Assembly (NCBI GenBank): GCA_037441225.1
Contig: JBBISU010000134.1
Coordinates: 1-6,347, forward strand
Direction of reading: 5' to 3'
DNA length: 6,347 nucleotides
Source: JBBFMJ01 sp037441225
Lineage (GTDB): Bacteria; Acidobacteriota; Thermoanaerobaculia; UBA2201
In this document: piece by piece, positions 1 through 5,446 of the stretch
Position numbering within the stretch: position 1 is the stretch's first letter
Layout of the letters: every line of letters begins with the position of its first letter
Translations under genes and position numbers: made by a program
The notes under the pieces: generated by a model
What the model saw: only the letters and a program-made list of their open reading frames with translations
Databases searched by the model: none
Told to the model about the DNA's origin: nothing

Positions 1-14
1 TTAATTTTGATGGC

Positions 15-43
15 TTGACTTTTAAATAAAATTATGTTATATT
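15..43 (+). promoter_or_regulatory. sigma70-type promoter of the rpsO-pnp operon
   Basis: A -35 box TTGACT (15-20, 5 of 6 to consensus) is separated by exactly 17 bp from a -10 box TATATT (38-43, 5 of 6). A TG dinucleotide at 35-36, one base before the -10, makes it an extended -10 promoter. Transcription would begin near position 50, giving a leader of only about 27 nt before the rpsO start. Such a strong promoter suits a ribosomal protein operon. The short leader leaves little room for an S15-binding autoregulatory pseudoknot of the E. coli kind, although the mRNA around the start codon could still fold. The start site is inferred from spacing only. Confidence 0.8.
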
Positions 44-60
44 AATGCGATGAAATTAAA

Positions 61-67
61 GAAGGAG
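61..67 (+). promoter_or_regulatory. ribosome-binding site fixing the GTG start of rpsO
   Basis: GAAGGAG lies 9 nt before the GTG at 77-79. No comparable site precedes the internal ATG at 107-109, so the GTG is the better start. It also gives the protein the usual S15 length. Confidence 0.75.
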
Positions 68-76
68 TTTTGAGAA

Positions 77-343
77 GTGTTAGAAAAAAGAGAAAAGGAA
101 GAAATTATGAAGGAATTTAAAAGGCACACCAAAGATACCGGTTCGCCAGAGGTGCAAATTGCTTTGTTGACAAACAGGATTAATCATTTAAATGAACATT
201 TAAAAATACATAAAAAAGATCACTCTTCCAGAAGAGGGCTTCTTAAATTAGTAGGTCATAGAAGACAATTATTAAATTATTTAAAGGAAAAGGACTTTGA
301 TAAATACTCCAAGATAATTAAAGAACTTGGCATTAGAAGGTAA
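77..343 (+). CDS. rpsO: 30S ribosomal protein S15
   Basis: This is ribosomal protein S15, a primary 16S rRNA-binding protein of the small-subunit platform. It binds the three-way junction of helices 20-22 and nucleates assembly of S6, S18, S11 and S21. The 88 residues match the usual bacterial length (89 in E. coli). Family hallmarks are present: DTGSPEVQIALLT near residues 21-33, INHLNEHL near 35-42, the HKKDHSSRRGLLKLVGHRR stretch in the middle (conserved His, Asp and RRGLL contact rRNA), and a basic C-terminus ending in LGIRR. The start is GTG with a well-placed GAAGGAG site. The gene is first in the rpsO-pnp operon behind a strong promoter, with pnp 6 bp downstream. It is intact. Confidence 0.98.
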   Translation: MLEKREKEEIMKEFKRHTKDTGSPEVQIALLTNRINHLNEHLKIHKKDHSSRRGLLKLVGHRRQLLNYLKEKDFDKYSKIIKELGIRR

Positions 344-349
344 AAATTT

Positions 350-2539
350 ATGTATCTTAATAAAGTAAATGAAGTTAACTTAAAAGGGAATAGTGTATTA
401 AGCTTTTATATTGGCAAATTAGCACAACAAGCAGATGGCGTTGGCTTATGTCAGGCAGGGGAGACACAAGTTCTTGCAACAATATGCTTTGAAAAATATT
501 CTGAAGATAAACAATTTGATTTCCTTCCATTAACAGTAGATTATAGAGAATATACCTATGCAGCAGGTAAGATTCCCGGAGGATGGTTTAAAAGGGAAGG
601 TAAACCTACAGAAAAGGAAGTTTTGACTTCAAGGTTGATTGATAGACCTATAAGACCACTTTTCCCGGATTGGTATAGAAAGGATACCCAAATTACAGCC
701 CTTGTAATCTCAGCAGATGGCAAAAATGACCCTGATATACTTTCAATAAATGCTGCATCCCTTGCAATTGCCTTGTCACCTATTCCTATTGAAGAAACAA
801 TAGGGGCAGTAAGAGTTGGTTTTAATGGTACGGATTGGCTGATAAATCCTAAAAATGGTGATAAAGAAAATTCACTTTTGGAAATTGTTGTTGTTGGAAC
901 AAAATCAAATGTTGTTATGGTAGAAGGTTCAGCAAAACAATTAGAAGAAAAAATTTTTTTGGAAGCAATTGAAATTGCCCATCAGGAAATTTTAAAAATA
1001 ATTCAGGCAATAAATGAAATTAAAGAAAAATATGGAAAAGAAAAGTTAACAAACAAGGTTGAGCCATTATTTAGTAAAGAATATTATGAAGAAATAAAGA
1101 AAGTCCATAAGGATTCGCTGACTAAAATGCTTACAATAAAGGAAAAAAAGAAAAGAAATGAAGCAATTAATGAATATATCCAAAGCTTATTATTGGATAT
1201 AAATTCTGAAAATGAAGAAGAGAAAGCAAAAGTTTTGGCATCTTTACAAGAATTAGAAAGAGAAATTATAAGGTCTTTAATTTTAAATGAAGGGAAACGC
1301 CTTGATGGAAGGGGCTTTGATGATTTAAGAGAAATAAGTTGCGAAGTTGGAGTACTGCCAAGGACTCATGGTTCAGCTCTATTTACAAGGGGGGAAACAC
1401 AAGCTCTTGCTTCTGTTACCTTGGGCACAAAGCAGGATGCCCAAATAATTGAGGATTTTGAAGGTGAAATGGCTCAAAAATTTATGCTCCATTACAATTT
1501 CCCACCTTTTTCCACAGGAGAAGTTAAATCTTTAAGAGCACCTTCCAGAAGAGAAATAGGACATGGAAATCTTGCAAGAAGAGCTCTTGAAGCAGTCCTT
1601 CCAAAGGAAGAAGTTTTTCCATATACTATAAGAATTGTTTCAGATATTTTATCTTCAAATGGTTCTTCTTCAATGGCAACAGTTTGCGGGGGTTCTCTTG
1701 CTTTAATGGATGCAGGTGTACCAATTGAGAAAGCGGTTGCTGGAGTTGCAATAGGACTTATAAAAGAAGGTGAAAAAAGTATTATTCTTACAGATATAGC
1801 AGGACAGGAAGACCATTTTGGGGATATGGATTTCAAGGTTGCAGGAACAGAAAAAGGGATAACAGCAGTTCAAATGGATATAAAAATCTCTGGCATTCCT
1901 TTTGAAATCTTTGAGGAGGCACTTCAAAAGGCAAAAGAAGCTCGCTTTAAAATTCTTGAAATAATGAATTCCACAATTTCAAAACCAAGAGAAAATTTAT
2001 CTCCTTATGCTCCGAGATTATATACAATTCATATTCCAAAGGAAAAGATTGGTGATGTCATTGGGACAGGAGGAAAAGTCATTCGCTCAATAATTGATGA
2101 AACAGGATGTGAAATTGAGATAGAAAATGATGGAAAAGTTGTAATTTCTTCAGCAAATGAAGAAAATGCAAAAAAGGCAATTAGTTTAATTGAACAATAC
2201 TCTGCTGTTCCAGAGGTTGGGAAGGTTTATAAAGGGATAGTTCAAAGGATAGAACCATATGGACTCTTTGTTGAAATTCTTCCAGGGGTGGATGGGCTTT
2301 TGCATATCTCAGAGTTTACAACTTTTAGAATAGAAGATTTAAAACAAATTGTAAAATTAGGTGAGGAAATTGAAGTAAAAGTTATTGAGATTGACCCTGA
2401 AACTCAAAAAGTAAAGCTTTCAAGGAAAGCGTTGATAATAGGGAATAAAGAGAAGGAAGAAAAGGATAGAGAAAAATATCAAAGGTCTGGAAAAAATTAT
2501 TCAAATAGAGGTTATAAAGGCAAAAGGCAGAACTACTAA
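350..2539 (+). CDS. pnp: polynucleotide phosphorylase (PNPase)
   Basis: This is a phosphorolytic 3'-5' exoribonuclease (polyribonucleotide nucleotidyltransferase) that uses phosphate to degrade RNA to nucleoside diphosphates. It normally works as a ring-shaped trimer in the cytoplasm and often joins RNA-degradation complexes. The 729 residues carry the full domain order: RNase PH-like core 1 (about 10-145), core 2 of that half and a helical linker (about 150-310), catalytic RNase PH-like core (about 315-545), KH domain (about 557-615, GTGG loop at 572-575) and S1 domain (about 622-693). By alignment with the E. coli enzyme, the metal/catalytic residues D486, D492 and K494 correspond to D488, D494 and K496 here. 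The SNGSSSMA phosphate-site motif is at 436-443. The usual FFRR RNA-channel loop reads WFKR (79-82). A Lys/Arg-rich tail (about 699-729) follows S1. The ATG start has AGAAGG (335-340), inside the last rpsO codons, as its ribosome-binding site, so translation is probably coupled to rpsO. Confidence 0.98.
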   Translation: MYLNKVNEVNLKGNSVLSFYIGKLAQQADGVGLCQAGETQVLATICFEKYSEDKQFDFLPLTVDYREYTYAAGKIPGGWFKREGKPTEKEVLTSRLIDRPIRPLFPDWYRKDTQITALVISADGKNDPDILSINAASLAIALSPIPIEETIGAVRVGFNGTDWLINPKNGDKENSLLEIVVVGTKSNVVMVEGSAKQLEEKIFLEAIEIAHQEILKIIQAINEIKEKYGKEKLTNKVEPLFSKEYYEEIKKVHKDSLTKMLTIKEKKKRNEAINEYIQSLLLDINSENEEEKAKVLASLQELEREIIRSLILNEGKRLDGRGFDDLREISCEVGVLPRTHGSALFTRGETQALASVTLGTKQDAQIIEDFEGEMAQKFMLHYNFPPFSTGEVKSLRAPSRREIGHGNLARRALEAVLPKEEVFPYTIRIVSDILSSNGSSSMATVCGGSLALMDAGVPIEKAVAGVAIGLIKEGEKSIILTDIAGQEDHFGDMDFKVAGTEKGITAVQMDIKISGIPFEIFEEALQKAKEARFKILEIMNSTISKPRENLSPYAPRLYTIHIPKEKIGDVIGTGGKVIRSIIDETGCEIEIENDGKVVISSANEENAKKAISLIEQYSAVPEVGKVYKGIVQRIEPYGLFVEILPGVDGLLHISEFTTFRIEDLKQIVKLGEEIEVKVIEIDPETQKVKLSRKALIIGNKEKEEKDREKYQRSGKNYSNRGYKGKRQNY

Positions 2540-2541
2540 CC

Positions 2542-2961
2542 TTGTCTAAACCAAAAGTACCTTTTACATACCTTTTTCACATAATTTTAATTTTGATTTT
2601 ATGGTCTTGCTTTATTTATTTATTTTTTTTTGACAAATTGTTTTTGAAATTTTTAATTCCAAAATATTGTTTTTATTTGATGCTTTTTTCTGGTGTTTTT
2701 CTTTGGCTTTTAGGATTTATCTTATTAAGAAAAAGTTCCCTTTCAGATGATGAAGGGAAAATGTTTAAATTTGCAAAGATTGGAGATATTTTGATAATTT
2801 TTGGCTTGTTTTTAATTTTTTTTCCTCTATATCTTAATGGAAAAATTGGAATTGTCTTATCCTTTATCCTTGGAACCATTATAGTTTTGCAAACCCACTT
2901 TCCTTTAATTGAAGACGAATCACTTTATCCTGAAGAAATTAAAAATGAAGAATTCAATTAA
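2542..2961 (+). CDS. unrecognised four-helix integral membrane protein
   Basis: I do not recognise this 139-residue protein. It has four hydrophobic stretches (about 10-30, 42-62, 80-98 and 102-118), a short charged loop (about 63-79, RKSSLSDDEGK) between the second and third, and an acidic C-terminal tail (PLIEDESLYPEEIKNEE). The helix spacing followed by an E-rich tail faintly recalls the end of isoprenylcysteine/phospholipid methyltransferases of the ICMT/PEMT type. The RHP-type motif expected there is missing and the protein is short, so I do not assign that function. The start is TTG, 2 bp after the pnp stop. The only upstream purine stretch is AAAAGG (2522-2527), 14 nt away, so translation probably depends on coupling to pnp. 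A stop in this frame at 2515-2517 leaves no better upstream start. It is very rich in Phe, Leu and Ile with T-rich codons, but uninterrupted, which supports it being real. Confidence 0.75.
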   Translation: MSKPKVPFTYLFHIILILILWSCFIYLFFFDKLFLKFLIPKYCFYLMLFSGVFLWLLGFILLRKSSLSDDEGKMFKFAKIGDILIIFGLFLIFFPLYLNGKIGIVLSFILGTIIVLQTHFPLIEDESLYPEEIKNEEFN

Positions 2962-2963
2962 AA

Positions 2964-2970
2964 AAGGAGG
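2964..2970 (+). promoter_or_regulatory. ribosome-binding site for the alginate-export-type porin gene
   Basis: AAGGAGG sits 4 nt before the ATG at 2975-2977. The same GGAGG-N4-ATG arrangement precedes the intact porin at 4361, and GGAGG-N5-ATG precedes the PstS gene at 5447. This favours 2975 over the in-frame ATG at 2945, which overlaps the previous gene by 17 bp and has no good site. Confidence 0.7.
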
Positions 2971-2974
2971 ATCT

Positions 2975-4230
2975 ATGGTTTTTCTTATCTTTATTTCTTT
3001 CTTGTTTTTAAATTTTAACATTTTTTCTGCTCAAAGTTTCTCTTTTTCAGGTGAGATTAGATGGCGCTTTGAATATTTAGACAATTTTAATTTTTTGGCT
3101 CAAGAGCAGATCAAGATGGAATAAATTTATTTAGGACAAGATTTAATTTTGACTATAAATTCAAAGAAAATTTTAAATTTCATAGCCAGTTTCAAGATTC
3201 AAGGGTTGGCTCATTGTCTTATGGCTCCAGAGCTTTTTATGAGGATTCCTTTGATTTGAGAGAATTTTATTTCAAATATGGCGAATTAAAAAATGATAAA
3301 TTTTCAATATCCTTGGGAAGGATGGAAGTTGCTTTAGGAGATGAAAGATTAGTAGGTCCTGTTAAATGGTCAAATGTATCTCAATCCTTTGATGGCATAA
3401 ACTTTGATTTTCTGTTAAAAAATTGGAATTTTAAATTATTTTCCTTAAGATGAGTTTTGATTGAAGATGGCAAGTTTAATCAATGGGATGATGAAGACAA
3501 TTTTTTTGGAACCTGGATTTCAAAAAATGTTACCAATTATCATAATTTAAATTTGTTTTTATTTTTAAGGGATGCAAATAAGCCAATTTCTTTTGGACAA
3601 TCTGTTGGAAGTGCTGAAATGGAAGAGTTTACCTTAGGGTTTCAATTTGAAGGAAAAAATTTAAGGGGTTTTGATTATCTTTTTTTTGGTGCACTGCAAA
3701 GAGGAGATTTTGGTGAAAAGGATATATCTGCAAAAGCTTTTGTTTTTAAGTTAGATTACAATATCAATACTTTCCTCAATCCAAGGATAGGTTTTGAATT
3801 TGATTGGGGAAGTGGTGATAAAAACCCGGAAGACAATAAGAGAGAAACTTTTGATAATTTGTACCCAACAGGACATAAATTTTATGGTTATATGGACAGA
3901 GCATCCCTTCAAAACTTAAAAAATTATGCTTTTCACATATATTTAAACCCACAAGAAAATGCTAATTTAGAGATTTCATATCACAATATAAATCTTGATA
4001 CATCTGCTGATTCCCTTTACCTTGCTTCAAGAAAACCTTTTATTCAAGGGACAAAAGGGCAATCTACAAAGGTTGGAGATGAATTGGACTTTGCTTTAAA
4101 TTTTAAAATGAATAAGAATTTTAATTTTCTTTTGGGCTATAGCTATTTTTGGGCAGGTGATTTTTTAAAGGAAAATGGAAGACCCGATGATGCAGAATAT
4201 TTTTATTTTCAAAGCGAAGTAAAGTTTTAA
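2975..4230 (+). pseudogene. alginate-export-type outer-membrane porin, broken by a frameshift and a TGA stop
   Basis: This is an outer-membrane beta-barrel protein resembling the alginate export/AlgE-like porin family (Pfam Alginate_export). When mended it would be about 418 residues. A hydrophobic signal peptide (about 1-19, cleaved after FSA) is followed by alternating beta-strands and a C-terminal FQSEVKF with the terminal Phe recognised by the BAM machinery. Family-like landmarks are SLGRMEVALGDERLVGP, SFDGINFDF, the LYPTGHKFYGYMDR stretch and the GYSYFWAGDFL near the end. The coding region lies in three pieces. The first frame runs 2975-3124, and the reading must shift -1 at the T6 run 3091-3096. 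The second piece runs from about 3097 to an in-frame TGA at 3451-3453, and the third continues in that same frame to TAA at 4228-4230. The second and third pieces have no ribosome-binding sites of their own. The upstream in-frame ATG at 2945 would add a Lys-rich n-region to the signal peptide, so it remains an alternative start. The substrate is unknown. Either this is a true pseudogene or the sequence contains errors. Confidence 0.85.
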
Positions 4231-4251
4231 TACCTCTAAATTTCTACTCTT

Positions 4252-4296
4252 AAAAAATTAACCAAAAATTAACAATTCATTAATTAAAAATTAAAT
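4252..4296 (+). promoter_or_regulatory. probable Pho box (four 11-bp direct repeats)
   Basis: Hexamers TTAACC (4258), TTAACA (4269), TTAATT (4280) and TTAAAT (4291) begin exactly 11 bp apart with 5-bp spacers. The first two full 11-mers, AAAAAATTAAC and CAAAAATTAAC, differ at one base. Four TTAACA-like hexamers at 11-bp period is the known arrangement of Bacillus-type PhoP boxes, and E. coli PhoB boxes also use 11-bp repeats. The site lies directly upstream of a porin and a PstS-like gene, which is where a phosphate-starvation regulator would act. AT-rich composition raises the chance of coincidence, and no regulator gene is in the window. Confidence 0.65.
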
Positions 4297-4314
4297 TTTT
4301 ATAAGTAAATTTAT

Positions 4315-4320
4315 TATGAT
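4315..4320 (+). promoter_or_regulatory. candidate -10 element of the porin-pstS promoter
   Basis: TATGAT matches the -10 consensus at 5 of 6 positions. A 17-bp spacer would place the -35 region at 4292-4297, overlapping the last Pho repeat with no good -35 hexamer. That is the arrangement expected of a promoter activated by PhoB/PhoP. TATAAG at 4300-4305 is an alternative -10, which would put the whole downstream hairpin inside the transcript. Confidence 0.45.
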
Positions 4321-4339
4321 GAAAGGAGTTTTCCTTTCA
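4320..4339 (+). repeat. inverted repeat / 5' leader hairpin before the Porin_5 gene
   Basis: TGAAAGGA (4320-4327) and TCCTTTCA (4332-4339) form a perfect 8-bp stem around the loop GTTT. No T run follows, so it is not an intrinsic terminator. It lies 10 nt before the AAGGAGG (4350-4356) of the porin gene. The left arm itself contains an AAGGAG motif that would be hidden in the stem. It could be an mRNA-stabilising 5' hairpin or a dyad operator; the sequence does not decide between them. Confidence 0.6.
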
Positions 4340-4360
4340 AAAATAATATAAGGAGGTTGT

Positions 4361-5434
4361 ATGAAGTTTTTTAAAGTATTTTTATTTTTCTATTTTTTTC
4401 TCTTTTCTTTTTCCATTTTTAGTGCAGAAGAAAATAGTGAAGTTCCAAGTTGGGTTAAAAAGATGAAGTTTTCCGGTGATTTAAGATTGAGGTATCAATA
4501 TGAAGATGTAAAAGATGGAGTCGAAAGGCACAGGTTTAGAATAAGAATGAGATTTGGATTTACTGTAAATTTAAATGAAAATACATCTGTTGGATTACGC
4601 CTTGCAACTGGTTCTGGTGAACAGGTCTCCACAAACCAAACCTTAACAGATGCTTTTTCTGGGAAAAATTTTTGGCTGGACAGAGGATATTTGGAATATA
4701 AATTTTCCAAAAATTTTTCCTTTTCTGGAGGAAAGATAGTAAATCCTTTTTTTACAACAGATCTTGGTTGGGATGATGATATAAATCCAGAAGGTTTAAT
4801 ATTAAAATTAAAGCTTCCTCAAAATTTTCAGATTTTAGGTGGATATTTTCCAATTAAAGAAAATCCTTCTGCAAAGGATGTTTATATGGATGGAGCTGAA
4901 CTTAAATTTTCAAAAGAATTTTTAAAAATTGGAGTTTCTTACTGGCTCTTTGACAATTTTAAAGGTGCAACTCAGAGTAGCATTTCACCTTACTACAAAA
5001 CAAAGGGAAATACTCTTGAAAATGATAAATACCTGAATAATTTTAAAGTTTTGTCTTTATCAGCAGAAGTTATTCCTTTTAAAATTGCAAAAAATAATTT
5101 TTATATTGCTGCTCAATACTTAAAAAATAACGAAGATGTTGAAAATGATAAAGCATTTATTTATGGTATTGTCTGGGGAAAAATAGGCAAGAAAAATTCC
5201 TTTGAATTTGGTTTCAATATCAGAAGATTAGAAGCTGATGCAATTCCTGCAATTTTTGCTGATTCTGATTTCAATGGAGGTGGAACTGACTATAAGGGAC
5301 AAAAGGTCTGGTTTAAATATGCTGTAAATGATAGTTCCCATTTATCTTTCACTTATTTTATTCCAAAGGCATTAAAAATAAATAGGGAAGATGAAAGAAA
5401 AACATTTCAAATTGATTTTATAACAAAATTTTGA
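4361..5434 (+). CDS. Porin_5-type outer-membrane porin, probably phosphate-related
   Basis: This intact 357-residue beta-barrel porin resembles the 'putative porin' family (Porin_5). A signal peptide (about 1-22, MKFFK then a Phe-rich core, cleaved near FSA) is followed by a family-typical start, SWVKKMKFSGDLRLRYQYE (30-48), and a barrel of alternating strands. Conserved landmarks are RHRFRIRMRFG (57-66), LATGSGEQVSTNQTL (81-95), WLDRGYLEYKF (105-115), GGKIVNPFFTTDLGWDDDIN (123-142) and DSDFNGGGTDYKG (301-313). The C-terminal residue is Phe (DFITKF), as expected for BAM-dependent insertion. It would form a diffusion channel in the outer membrane. It starts at ATG behind AAGGAGG with 4-nt spacing, downstream of a probable Pho box, and is followed after 12 bp by the PstS-like gene. 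Context suggests phosphate passage in the manner of OprO/OprP, although this is not the OprO/P family and no selectivity residues can be read. It ends in TGA, which shows that TGA is a stop codon here. Confidence 0.88.
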   Translation: MKFFKVFLFFYFFLFSFSIFSAEENSEVPSWVKKMKFSGDLRLRYQYEDVKDGVERHRFRIRMRFGFTVNLNENTSVGLRLATGSGEQVSTNQTLTDAFSGKNFWLDRGYLEYKFSKNFSFSGGKIVNPFFTTDLGWDDDINPEGLILKLKLPQNFQILGGYFPIKENPSAKDVYMDGAELKFSKEFLKIGVSYWLFDNFKGATQSSISPYYKTKGNTLENDKYLNNFKVLSLSAEVIPFKIAKNNFYIAAQYLKNNEDVENDKAFIYGIVWGKIGKKNSFEFGFNIRRLEADAIPAIFADSDFNGGGTDYKGQKVWFKYAVNDSSHLSFTYFIPKALKINREDERKTFQIDFITKF

Positions 5435-5446
5435 AAGGAGGATAAG

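Larger units (their letters stand above)
4231..4360 (+). other. intergenic regulatory region upstream of the porin-pstS genes
   Basis: This 130-bp gap is the only sizeable non-coding stretch after the first promoter. It is very AT-rich and holds the 11-bp direct repeats, a -10-like element, a hairpin and the ribosome-binding site of the next gene. I see no GC-rich hairpin with a T tract that would terminate transcription from the preceding porin gene. Confidence 0.7.

Noticed and set aside
50..73. A seven-codon open frame (ATG to TGA) beginning at the predicted transcription start of rpsO.
   Set aside because: It has no ribosome-binding site and overlaps the rpsO Shine-Dalgarno sequence. A short chance frame is expected in A-rich DNA, so a leaderless control peptide would be speculation.
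1492..1927. Two minus-strand open frames of 114 and 74 codons inside pnp.
   Set aside because: They lie opposite the highly conserved catalytic core of PNPase, have no ribosome-binding sites or recognisable domains, and are shadows of the real gene.
2673..2879. A 68-codon minus-strand open frame opposite the membrane-protein gene.
   Set aside because: It is antisense to a continuous membrane-protein frame with coherent hydrophobic helices, and has no start signal of its own.
3451..3453. TGA read as a sense codon through an alternative genetic code.
   Set aside because: The Porin_5 gene ends in TGA directly after its expected terminal Phe, 12 bp before the next start, and Trp is encoded by TGG throughout.
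3214..3453. The middle piece of the first porin as an independent small gene starting at TTG 3214.
   Set aside because: There is no ribosome-binding site and no signal peptide. The frame and barrel pattern extend upstream of 3214 to the frameshift point, so it is an internal fragment.
4286..4300. AAAAATT-A-AATTTTT inverted repeat as a possible terminator after the first porin gene.
   Set aside because: The stem is entirely A/T with a one-base centre, so it would not form a stable hairpin. It also lies within the Pho repeat region, so I count it as composition.
4495..4710. A 71-codon minus-strand open frame inside the Porin_5 gene.
   Set aside because: It is a shadow of a well-supported gene with conserved family motifs on the plus strand.
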